From assembly GCF_963678975.1 (NCBI RefSeq), contig NC_089272.1, forward strand, positions 8,290,408 to 8,354,407: 64,000 nucleotides of DNA, written 5' to 3'. This stretch comes from Dysidea avara. Taxonomy: Eukaryota > Porifera > Demospongiae > Dictyoceratida > Dysideidae. Below the pieces are notes generated by a model. The model had not been told where the DNA came from. It did not search any database and saw only the letters and a program-made list of their open reading frames with translations. How positions within the stretch are numbered: the stretch's first letter is position 1; every line of letters begins with the position of its first letter. This document shows, piece by piece, positions 33,360 through 43,295 of the stretch. The translations under genes were made by a program, and so were the position numbers.

Positions 33360-34382
33360 TCATGGTTGTGGGGCAACTGAGTTGACTTTGTTCAGTCTCT
33401 TCAAACACCTCATCATCTGCTCACGAACTTGTTTGAAATACAACCCGTATACGAGTGGTTGGAAAAATCTTATTACAAACCCAATGTTTGGAACCATAAC
33501 ATACTCTGTAAACTCTAGATACACCTGTGAACCAACCAGAAATCTTCCCAAAATGAGAAATGGTGTAAACAGCAGAGGGATGGATACACTACCCAAGATG
33601 ACCACAAATAGCGTTATGATTGGTTTCCTGTTTCGCTTGATGGTGCATAGTTTCTTCCTCAAAACAGAAAGATTTGTAGACTGGCTGTTGACTCCTGCTA
33701 ATCTGGTTTCCCTTTCGATTAGCCTGTGAACCTGAAAAGCTTTTATAGCTAACCGAACATTGAGGAGTATGGTAAGGATAGATGCCACTACCATTGGAAT
33801 TATAAAAATGACCACTGCTTCAACAAAGGCATTTCCCTCAAACAAGCAGGCACCGTATTGTGGTACATCAGTGACACCATCCACATCAAAGATGATCGTG
33901 TAAGCAGTAGGTATGATGGCTATCAGCCATGCTCCACTGATAACAGCAGCTACAACACGAGATGTCATCATTCTTTTGTGCTTGAAAGGAAATCTTATCG
34001 CTACCACCTTATCAGCTGCTATTATCACGAATGACATATTGTTGACATAAAAAGGGAGCAGTCGAAACTTCAATACAAAGCATCCAATAAAAGACTCCAC
34101 ACCAAGTGCAAAGCTGACGATCATTGTACTGGAAATCAAGCAGTCTGATAGTGAAGTTATCATACCAGACACCAGCAGGTTGGCAACAAATATATTATGA
34201 GGCTTGTGTAATGTTCTAGTGGTTTTGATAGTGTAGACCACCCAGCCAGACAGTAGTAAGATGACTGTTGTAGCGATCATCTTGAACAACAAGGATAGGT
34301 AGGGAACATGTCCTGGAAGAATAGAGCCTTGATCATCTATCTCCTGGTTGGTTCCTGACCCAGAGTAATCCATTCCACTCAT
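33360..34382 (-). CDS. Rhodopsin-class (class A) GPCR, intact, single exon
   Basis: This 340-residue seven-helix receptor should sit in the plasma membrane and couple to G proteins; its ligand is unknown. Hydrophobic segments lie at about 32-52, 63-85, 104-127, 143-164, 186-210, 254-278 and 295-316. C101 at the top of helix 3 and C179 in the second extracellular loop can form the class A disulfide. W152 matches the conserved helix 4 tryptophan. DRY is replaced by ADK (123-125) and NPxxY by QPLVY (308-312). The basic third loop (RRNRKP-like, 249-253) is typical. The start is the ATG at 34382, conserved in the paralogue at 53866. There is no signal peptide and no intron. The family looks like a lineage-specific invertebrate expansion rather than an orthologue of a vertebrate receptor. 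Confidence 0.85.
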   Translation of the reverse strand: MSGMDYSGSGTNQEIDDQGSILPGHVPYLSLLFKMIATTVILLLSGWVVYTIKTTRTLHKPHNIFVANLLVSGMITSLSDCLISSTMIVSFALGVESFIGCFVLKFRLLPFYVNNMSFVIIAADKVVAIRFPFKHKRMMTSRVVAAVISGAWLIAIIPTAYTIIFDVDGVTDVPQYGACLFEGNAFVEAVVIFIIPMVVASILTILLNVRLAIKAFQVHRLIERETRLAGVNSQSTNLSVLRKKLCTIKRNRKPIITLFVVILGSVSIPLLFTPFLILGRFLVGSQVYLEFTEYVMVPNIGFVIRFFQPLVYGLYFKQVREQMMRCLKRLNKVNSVAPQP

Positions 34383-34389
34383 CTCTCTC

Positions 34390-35600
34390 TTCTGTTGACT
34401 GTTGTATACTGCAGATACCTTTCACACTATACACATACACACTACTAAAACTCACACTAAAACTGACACATTACCAGTAAGTACTGTTATTTATTTACAA
34501 TGAGAAGCCTTTATTATTGTAACACATAGAATGTGATAGTTAACACAACTCATACCAATCAAGTACGTAGTGTGTATGTACATGCAGTTGGAATGTTTGA
34601 TCAAAGACTGCACAGAACCTGGGAACCAAAATTCTATATGAAACACAAACAATCCAAACCAATGGTGGCTTGATTTCTAGGCAGCTTACATTCTTCATTT
34701 TAGGCAAGTGCAGAAAGGAGCCACACAGCCTGGGATCTACATTTCCTCCAATAAGGGGTCTATCACACACAGCCACATTAATGTTTCCAAATTTGATTAT
34801 CTAAACTGAGAGAAATCAGAGAAATGCTTTTAGTTTGAAACTTGACCAGAAATGCTATCTCAAATAATATTGTTGGAGTGAAATTTCACATTTATTATAC
34901 CATGCAAATTAAAGTTTTAAGGAGGCCCCTCCAAAAAATTTTAGCAGCATGTCATTTGTGCCGCGACATGTCTCACCCAGCAGTACAGTGACGTTATCTT
35001 ATTTGTGACATGTTGCTACCAATCTTCATAATGTGATAAAAACCTGGATCAATATATTCTACTGTATATAGCCTAAATATTTCGAGGAGGAAGATTTTCG
35101 CTAATTGGGGGTTACTAGTGGAAATCATAGCCTTGCAATATTTAGACCTTCATATAGTCTAATACATTTTGGGAGTGTTTGCAAATCCGCAAATTTTACT
35201 TTTAGCAATATTGCTCAACCTCGAAAATTTTACCCCTCGAAGTATTTAGTAGAACAAAGTACTCTAATAGGCATCAAAGTGCTTCACAGAAATGTGTTCC
35301 CACAGTAAAAGACAAAAAAAATGCTACAGTGAGAATCAAACCACTGACCACTTTGAAACCCCCTCTCACTTCAACTATATACTTCCTCTGCTACTGCACA
35401 ACCACACCTATATTTATTTATTATACTAGCATAGGCAGTCAGCACAGCTGGTATATTCCCAGGAAACAAGTTTAACATATAATACATACAGATGATTATT
35501 GATGCATGCACCATATAGCCTCTATATGCATTCATAATTTTCTGTTCGTACTCATGCACATAAATACAAGGTGCATATTTTGCAGTTTCACAGGGGATTG
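34390..35600. other. Intergenic, nothing recognised
   Basis: About 1.2 kb upstream of the GPCR. Its first 50 bp include CAACAGTCAACAGAAGAG on the minus strand, partly shared with the 5' side of the second GPCR, so the duplication included some upstream DNA. No other feature seen. Confidence 0.4.
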
Positions 35601-35605
35601 TATAC

Positions 35606-35641
35606 CTGTCCTTGGATCAACTTCAGTGTCTGAAGGGAGAA
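35606..35641 (-). CDS. Small exon downstream of Ig-like copy 1
   Basis: A 36 nt segment between an acceptor (TTATTTATTTGCAG) and a donor (ACAG/GTATAC) reads LPSDTEVDPRTG in the frame that starts two bases in. A near copy beside the second Ig exon (39475-39500) differs by two silent changes in the EVDPRTG part (CCA/CCT and AGG/AGA), which supports this frame. The frame joins an upstream exon that ends in phase 1, which the open Ig frame does not provide. Confidence 0.45.
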
Positions 35642-35897
35642 CTGCAAATAAATAAAAGCAAGTAGTCTGTCACAATAAAATAAACATTAACATAAAATGA
35701 CTCTGTGAGCTACTCTCATCATGGTACGTAGCTATGAATATTAACAAGAGTTTACTCTTGATATTAGGCATACATATACAAACTTAGTACATATACATAT
35801 AGTCATTAACTTGTGAAAAGAATGTATAACATTATATAAAATATATATACATAGGCATGTAACATGGACTTGCTACAGATGTACATGTAGCCCTTAC

Positions 35898-36217
35898 CAC
35901 AAAGCCTGACAGATTTTCTGTAGAGGCTACTGCCTTGCATGTGCTTTTAAAGTGTATGTTCCAGCATCTGAATCTTTGATCTCTAGGGAAACGATTGTGT
36001 CCATATCTAAGAAAACTTGGACATTGTCTCCATCAATGGCCACACTATCCTTGTTGAATGAGTAGTTGACTGCTGTTCTAGGACCATCATAGTCAAAGTT
36101 CAGAAAGAAAGGATGTCCTCTGGTAACAACAGCTGAATCCTCCTCACCAGTACAGTCACTAGTTGCAATTACACCACTGCCAATTATCCCTAGTACATAC
36201 CGGTAGAGTAGCTTCAC
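35898..36217 (-). pseudogene. Signal peptide plus Ig-like exon, copy 1 (degenerate)
   Basis: The sequence is homologous to the exon at 40043-40359: a hydrophobic leader (YVLGIIGSGVIA), the linker TGEEDSAVVTRGHPFF, then an Ig-fold-like module with FNKDSVAIDGDNVQVFLD and the signature DSDAGTYT. The position of the start ATG in copy 2 is GTG here (36217-36215), and the frame meets TAG about 30 bp before the donor (TTTGTG/GTAAGG at 35898). Both suggest decay, unless an upstream exon supplies the start. The product would have been a secreted or membrane Ig protein. Both canonical Ig cysteines are absent. Confidence 0.6.
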
Positions 36218-36783
36218 ATTTTCAGTAACTTTTTATGTTCAGTTTGCTGCACACCTCAAATTGGCACTCTAGAACCACAGCAGTCAGTGAACTTTCTCTT
36301 TGACAAGTCCAGGTATTATAGGCCATACTATATATGGTACAGGATGTGATGTAATCAGCACACATCTAATTATAGCATAGAAGGATAATTCCATATAAGA
36401 TGGCAAGAATTAAAATTAACGTGTTTAAGTTTAGGCTGTGGCTGAATGCAGAGAAAGGTTCTGAATCAGATCCATAGGCTTGGTTTTATTTAGCCTGTAC
36501 AGGAGGCACCTACGTATATAGCTATACATTTACTACCTACCCCTTGCTCCTTTAGCTATATATTATGGATTCTACCAAAGCAAGTCATAAACAATATGCA
36601 CTGTATAATCGCCTACTTTGGGTGCTGTGCCTGTATTACTCTGTGTTATACTCAGAGGAACTAGAATGCAGTTTTACATATATACGCAACTTAATTATTG
36701 TCATCATGCAAATACTTTACAACTCTATTAATGTGTCTAAACAGTATAATCACACTCTAAAATGTCACAATGAGTTAATCTAA

Positions 36784-38672
36784 TTAGCACGTATCTCTCC
36801 AATGACCTAACTCTAAGCTTGGTAGACTATCACAGCTTTGTTCGTCTTGTCCGGTCTCAAATGCTTTAGGGATTATGGTAGTAATGTCATCAGCATTATC
36901 ACAGATCACTTTAGACAGTGTAATGTTACTCAGTATATTACACTGGCTTTCAGTGAATACATTTTCATCTGGGTTTTCCCAATAGAATCGGTCTCCATTA
37001 TGAATATTAACAAATGTCTTTCCAATGATGCATGCAAATGTAGGAGCTAAATTAGACCCGATCATTCTTTCTTCAGCCAATCCTCCAGCAAATAGATCAA
37101 TGCCATTTCTAAATCCAGTGATACCATAAAGTCTTCTTAATCTCCCTTCAGCACCTTGGCTGTGAAATCTCGATGGAACTTCATAAATGTTATAACAGTA
37201 TTCCTGAAAGCTCCTATAGGATGGTTGTACATGCTCACGACCACGTTGTATATTGCTAGATCTTGCCCAAGACCTGTACTGGTGGGTGCAAACAGTTGCT
37301 CGGTTAGTACCATGGTGAGAAATTTGTCAACTTCTTTTGACCTATCTTGCATGGGACCACATAATATAGGATCAGTCCCACCACTAATAAAATATTGCAA
37401 AGGGTTAAAGAAGGAATTGCGTAATGAGAGTGCTCCAATGTCTAAAGGTTTATTATCCTTGTTAAGACGAGTGAACTCTGGTCTGATCAAAGAATGCCCA
37501 AACCTAAATGCTGCAGTAGCAAAAGAGTTTGGTATAGTGACATCAGTATTAGGAGAATAGCCAGGATAGGATCTAATAAATGTACTGTAGCCATCCTCTC
37601 CAAAAATTAGTGGAAGGAATTCCTTGTAGGTAATGATTTGTATCATGGATCCAACAATTTTACGACCTTCTTGATAAAGCCTCTCATCATCCCAGCAAGG
37701 ATTGAGTTTAATTCTGTTACAATGACATTGTTTTGTCTTAGCCATATAGTGTGCATAATTGTTAAAGCAACGTTCTCATTAACCCTAACATCACCACCTA
37801 CAAAATGTGGTACACCACTATCAGAAGTTTCACTATCAGCTTGAGATTAAAATGGAAGGTTACCTTTCAAAGTACCAGTTACTCCACCCTGTTTACACAG
37901 GCCACCAGGAAATAGTCGAAGTCTGTCAGCTACTTGCTGGGTGGATCCATAGACCATGGAACCATCTAAAAAGTGTGTTATTTGATTGATCTGTTGTCTT
38001 GCCATGTCAAAATGTTTACTTTCACATGTTCCAACAGACCTAGTTAGAGGCAGGCACTCTCCTCTGTTTGGACCCCTTCTACCAAATACTGGATCTCGTG
38101 GCGAAACTTTAATGGGATAACATATCTGATTATATTATTCTATATCACAGATCTCCTCACACGTTTCAGTCTCAAATTCAGTAAACAAATCCAAATCGTG
38201 ATCAATAAATTGGCCCCACGTCATGACAAGATGGCTAAGCACTGTGCTTTGCAAGGGTAAGGCTCTAATAACTGCAGCACTAACACTTCTTGCACTAGGC
38301 CATGGAGGGTCACCATTCACTTACTGGTCATATCCCACAGGAAGAGAGATGCCATCTTCATATTCAGCTGGTTGAAGACGTTTGAAGGCAGTATTAGCAG
38401 CTGCTCTATGTGGATATTCAACGTTATTGCATATTCCATCAATTGAGTGGAATTTGTCTGTTACTGAGCAATTGGGTGCCGCTGGAGTGTTCACTACATC
38501 TGCTGAGCCAAAAACGTCTGCCAAAATCAGTTCAAATGTTGTTCTGGCTGTGCTGTGTAATCTTGCCATTCTTCCTAGTGGGTGTAGCCTTCTTCTTATA
38601 ATAAATGAAGAGGTAGCAGTACTCAAAGAAGGTCTGGAAAGTGTTTGAGTCTTCTTCATTTTGTCCATAGAA
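36784..38672 (-). pseudogene. Animal haem peroxidase, full-length domain, intronless, broken
   Basis: Homology to the myeloperoxidase/peroxidasin domain is continuous. In order: NCSVTDKFHSIDGICNN, LQPAEYEDGISLPVG, NGDPPWPSARSVSAAV, the distal-haem motif WGQFIDHDLDLF with the catalytic His and the haem-ester Asp, GECLPLTRS, FLDGSMVYGS, GGDVRVNENVALTIMHTIWL, WDDERLYQEGRKIVGSMIQI, the proximal-His motif AFRFGHSLIRPEF, RGREH, FACIIGKTF, DGDRFYWENP-like, KVICDN, and a C-terminal LELGHWRDTC before a stop at 36784. These enzymes use peroxide to oxidise halides or cross-link matrix proteins outside the cell. The frame is broken by three TAA stops (38321-38323, 38135-38137, 37847-37849) and two frameshifts (near 37700-37740 and 37240-37262). 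There are no introns, which fits a processed copy, although some animal peroxidases are intron-poor. Confidence 0.85.
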
Positions 38673-38682
38673 AAAATTCTTG

Positions 38683-38926
38683 ATATGTGACCGAATTTGC
38701 GAAAAGGGGTCCTCCACATACCCGATTCTATGAACTCAGAAGTCTATAACTCAGTGCTCAAGAAGCACATTAACCTGAAACTTTCTCCATCCACTAAGCC
38801 ATGTTGATGCTCACTTGTGACTACATTTCAGGTCAATAGCCTTTTCCAATCAGTAGTTATGAGTTGTCAAAGTTGATAAATTGGATGTGTGTGGAAGACC
38901 CTTTTTCGCAAATCCAGTCACACATT
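38683..38926. mobile_element. MITE, GTGACCGGATCTG family, copy 6
   Basis: ATATGTGACCGAATTTGCGA on the left and the complement of TGTGACTGGATTTGCGAAAA on the right. It lies immediately 5' of the peroxidase (minus strand), so the apparent N-terminal codons beyond 38680 come from the transposon. Confidence 0.85.
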
Positions 38927-39250
38927 GTCATTCTTACACGATCTATAGATGAGAATAATTAAGGATCTAAATATCATTATTAAATCTTACAGTGTGCAGA
39001 CACTTTACCGCACATACAGTACATTTACAATACTGCTACATTTATTAACTTCAAGATCTCTGTTCTTTACACTCCATGGCGTCCCCATTAACATGTAAAA
39101 TAAGGTCACATCAGACCAAAATCTACTCACAATTTGAGATTTGAGAAACCCCTTTGTGTTAACTACCCATTAATACAAACTACTGGGAAGCTACTTCCCT
39201 ACGTAGTTTAACACCAGCTCCCCATTAATACTGCTTAGTTCCTGCTGCAT

Positions 39251-39309
<59 letters not shown>
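39251..39309. repeat. CA microsatellite
   Basis: About 29 uninterrupted CA units, inside the stretch between Ig copy 2 and the peroxidase. Confidence 0.95.
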
Positions 39310-39314
<5 letters not shown>

Positions 39315-39509
39315 GTACTATACAAACACACAAGCAGGCACTGACATACATATACTTGTACATGCACACAGGCAGACTATATCTACAGCCGTATTATTAT
39401 CGGTTTGTCAGTATACTTACACATACATATTATACTTAGCATATTTTTACAGTTGTACAAGGAGTGTCCCATACCTGTTCTAGGATCAACTTCAGTGTAG
39501 TAGGCACAT

Positions 39510-39908
39510 CAGCGGCGGAGGAAGTAGTTGATATGAGGGGGGCTGGGCTAACCCAGACTTATTTCTATAGGTTGGTAAGGTGAGACCAAAAAAAAGAAAA
39601 AAAAAAAAAAGGTCACAACCAACTGACAAGAGCTTTCCACCTCACCAGCTACCATTTCTAGCTGATAAACTACATAAAAATCATTACATAGCTCGCTACA
39701 TACTGACTACTTTATTAGAGTGACTGCTCTATTAGAGAATAGAGTATCTTGATCTTTATCACGGTTTTCAGCCCCACTCCAAGAAAGATAATTTTGTTGT
39801 GATATCATTCTGAGGGGGGTTATGCCCCCCCTCAGCAGACTGAGGGGGGGGGGGGGGGGGGGCTTTAGCCCCCTAGCCCCCCCCCCCCCCCCCTTTCCGC
39901 CGCCTATG
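39510..39908. mobile_element. hAT-like MITE with near-exact 8 bp TSD
   Basis: The ends CAGCGGCGGAGGAAG and CTTTCCGCCGCCTATG are imperfect inverted repeats. The flanks AGGCACAT (39502-39509) and ATGCACAT (39909-39916) differ at one base. The interior has C- and G-runs (39840-39893) forming a long GC hairpin, and an inverted pair of the CTCTAATAGAGCAGTCA motif (39710-39753). It lies just upstream (minus strand) of the remains of the small exon of Ig copy 2. Confidence 0.75.
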
Positions 39909-40042
39909 ATGCACATTAAATGATTAGGCATATAGTCACCTATACATATCATTGTTCTGTACAGTGATTAACTTGTAGAAAGAATGTGTGTAACATTATA
40001 ATGCATATATACTTAGGTATACATGGAACATGGAGCCCTCAC

Positions 40043-40359
40043 CACAAAGCCTGACAGATTTTCTGTAGCCCTTTCTGCCTTGCACCCCTAAAAGTGTATG
40101 TTCCAGCATCTGAATGTTTGATGTTTAGGAAAAAGATCCTATCCATATCTAAGAAAACTTGGACTTTGTCTCCATCAATGGCCACACCATCCTTGCTGAA
40201 TGTGTAGCTGACTGCTGTTCTAGGACCATCATAGTCGAAGTTCAGAAAGAAAGGATGTCCTTTAGTAGCAACAGATGAATCCTCCTCACCAGTATAGTCA
40301 TTAGTTGCCACTGTACCACTGCCAAATATCCCTAGTATAAACCAGTGGAGTATCTTCAT
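40043..40359 (-). CDS. Signal peptide plus Ig-like exon, copy 2 (open)
   Basis: The frame starts at ATG 40359 and is open through the donor TTTGTG/GTGAGG at 40043 (105 codons plus two bases). A cleavable leader (MKILHWFILGIFGSGTVA) precedes the linker TGEEDSSVATKGHPFF and an Ig-fold-like module with TFSKDGVAIDGDKVQVFLD and HSDAGTYTF. The D-x-G-x-Y signature supports an Ig domain (I/V-set style), but both disulfide cysteines are replaced (F in strand B, T/F in strand F). The protein is probably secreted. The downstream partner exon is uncertain: the small EVDPRTG segment at 39475-39500 has lost its acceptor next to a transposon, and the peroxidase lies 0.8 kb further on. An Ig-peroxidase gene in the peroxidasin manner is an inference. 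Confidence 0.6.
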
Positions 40360-40489
40360 TATACTTCATATGTATCTTTGGTAACTCTTTAAGTTTGTTT
40401 GTTGCACACTTCAAGTTGGCACTTCTTTTTTACTAGAACCACAGCAGCCCTCTTTGACAAAGTCAAGGCATCATAGGATGTGATGTAAT

Positions 40490-41692
40490 CACATATTGTT
40501 ATCCACATAAATATGTGGGTTTGATAAATACAGAAAGCATTTCAATTTTAAATTACATAGGAAATGAAGAGAACTGTATAGTTTGTAGGCCTGCATGGGA
40601 TGTGCTGATAACTTGTCAACAATTATCTAGTTACGTGTATGTGTGATATGTGGACATAATCAAGTATATTATTACATACTAAGCATTTCAATTTCACCTT
40701 CCACCCACATTAAAAATATACTTTTGCCATCAATCTATGTGCATGTCTTTTGGATGTTGAACTAGACGTACATAACTATATTACACCCATGCTGGACAAC
40801 TGGCCCACAATAATATCGGTTTGATTGGAAATACACATGATATGTGTGCATGTAACAATGTGCATGTGGTTATGGCTGGCCTGGTAATGTACATTATGTA
40901 CTGTGCCTATAACATCATGATAAATGTTCAATACGGTAACTAATGTTGTTAGCAGCACCATCATGTGTAGCTAGTTTGTACAGAGGTTGATATATCTTCT
41001 ACCTTTGTGCACTGGCATGTACAGTATGTGGCTACCTTGCTACAGAAATGTAATTCAATCTCCCAGTCTTCAAAACACCAATGAAAGTACATTATCTTGA
41101 TGGCCTCTGAATTGAGCATATTCTGTTATCCATCCACTTGCTGAACTATAGGTTTATTTCTGACATTATGGTGATCTCAAAGATGCATAGCTATATATAT
41201 ATATACTGCACATCTTCAATGTTGGCTAAAGCTATATGTACGTAATAAAACTGTAAATGTGCTCCAAATGTTGTGAATTATTGGACCAAAATTTTGTGAC
41301 CTAATTAAGCAGATGGTTACATTCGGTAAGTCACAAATGAAACATTTCACAAAGATCAGTTTAAAAATTGACCATATTTTTTATGCAGTGGCCTGATTAG
41401 ACAGGTTTAACTGCATAATAGTGAATTCATACTGACAGTAACTTTTGTTGCTTTGAACATCATATATCAGTGCTAATGAAGTGCCATTAAACTGCATACT
41501 CAAACTCGCAGGACACATGTCTTCAAGGTTAATGGCCAGCTCAATAGCAAACACGGCAATGAAATAATTATGGTGTATAAGCTTTATTGCTTCACTGCTT
41601 CAGTCAAGTACATGGTGGATAGGCAATGTTGATGGCTGCAATAAGAAAATGGAGACTGCATAAGTCAGCCATGTATTGTAGCTGTAACTATA
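40490..41692. other. Intergenic, nothing recognised
   Basis: Read in both strands; no protein family, hairpin or tandem repeat of note. Confidence 0.4.
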
Positions 41693-42130
41693 CAATGGCG
41701 GATCCAGAATGGGGCATTTAGGGCAAATGCCCCCCCCCTCTGTGGGACAGACATAGCTACTTCTTTGATGGAGATTCTATATACCTTATCAGACCATAAT
41801 CAATTTATATAACTGCAAACTCACCCGAATCTAAAGTTAAAAGAGGCTAAAAAGCAGTCAAACTCGAGGTCAAACTGTCACCCGGCACCTTTGTACGCAC
41901 GAAGTGCCTCTAAAAATAATTATCATATTGCTAATGTTTAACACTTTTATAGCTTTTTAAACAGCTTTAAAGACTTCACAACCATCTGCAAAGGCCATAA
42001 TGACAAAAATCAACCTACTAAGGAGTGATCATTGCTGCTCAAAAAAAAATATACAACTAACAAGAGAATCTGCTATCCCCAACCAGCCTGTTTGTGCCCC
42101 TCCCCTTTCCAGCTCCTGGATCCGCCCCTG
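41693..42130. mobile_element. TIR element, CAGGGGCGGATCCAGG family
   Basis: The left end CAATGGCGGATCCAGAA and the right end TCCTGGATCCGCCCCTG are inverted repeats. CTATA lies directly outside each end (41688-41692 and 42131-42135). 438 bp, non-coding. The interior (GCCTCTAAAAATAATTATCA) is shared with 13140-13265. Confidence 0.8.
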
Positions 42131-43131
42131 CTATATATAGGTACATGGCTAGCCATAGACATGACTCCCTAATTGATAATTCATAGGCTTGCTGGTTGAT
42201 GTGATACTAAATAATAAACAACCCTTAATGGAAATTGCTGAAGAAATCCTGTGTCCCATTAAATTGTGTGGCTCTTCAGGCTTTTGCCTAGACTGCAAGC
42301 TGTCTGTGGCCGGATCAAGTCTCTACCTGGTCTAGGATTTTTTCTGCATTCAACAGTTTTTATTGTTATGTTTCTGACTAGACCTGCTGCTGGTTTATGT
42401 ATTGACACATACTTGACATTAATTTTGTTGTATGCTATCATCTGAGATGGGATTCCCATATTGTACTACAGAGCATGGCAGTCAAGCATCCCCACCTTTT
42501 CGCAATTTGTTATGACCTTAACAATCACAACTATACTCCATTGGGATGGCTCAACATACGTACAAGCATGCTAACTTAGCTACTTCAACATGTTTGTTGT
42601 ATAGGGTTTCCCAGACTTAGTGCATGCACAACTGTAACTAATTAATGATTAAAGTTAAAAGTTACATACACCAGCTACCAAATCAACCACCATCAGTAAC
42701 AGAAGCCGGCTATAATATAGTTAAATACTTCTTAATAATGTTAAAGTGGGTCATATTATATAGAGTATACCCAAATACATAAGGGAAAAAAGTGGTCTAC
42801 ATGGTCATGAGAATAGGACTTGTCAGGATGACCTTGTCACATGGTAGCCTTCTCTGAACTGAATGTATCATAATCAGTGCATAGCTAATCCTTGATGGGT
42901 CACTGAGAAGTGATGTCATGTGTATCATTAAGACCTTGAGATCATTGAGTACACTCAGCTAGTCTCTAATGGCCAAACTGCTATCCTGTCTGTCTTCTGA
43001 CTGCTGTCTTATACGATTTGGATTTCATCTCGAGTTCGGCGCATAAAGTGGTAGACTCTAAAAGTTAGGGTGCGCTCTACAATAAGCCTGATTTAAAGAA
43101 TATCAAACCACGTGATTTTGTAAGGGCCGCG

Positions 43132-43295
43132 ATGACAGAGGCAACAAACACACATATAGAGAAGGATCGGTTACTTAGCACAGAAGAAGATGATGATACC
43201 ATTATAATACAACATCACCGTTTACCCATCGGCATTTGGTTCGTTGAGCGACTGGGCGCGTTGTCAAGATTAGATCCGGTGGTCAAAAAGAAATG
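43132..43295 (+). CDS. SLC37 exon 1 (start codon, cytoplasmic N-terminus)
   Basis: ATG at 43132 follows CGTGATTTTGTAAGGGCCGCG. It encodes an acidic N-terminus with LLSTEEDDDT, an ER/lysosomal-type dileucine-like acidic patch, then LGALSRLDPVVKKK. It ends at TG/GTACGT in phase 2. Confidence 0.85.

Noticed and set aside
37156-37560. 134-codon plus-strand open frame
   Set aside because: Antisense shadow of the peroxidase.
38135-38323. Stops in the peroxidase explained by tiny introns (for example CCA/GTAAGTG)
   Set aside because: Homology is continuous on both sides of each stop, leaving no room for an intron of realistic length.
38532-38717. Alternative frame upstream of the peroxidase
   Set aside because: Its start lies in the MITE; the adjacent frame carries the peroxidase homology.
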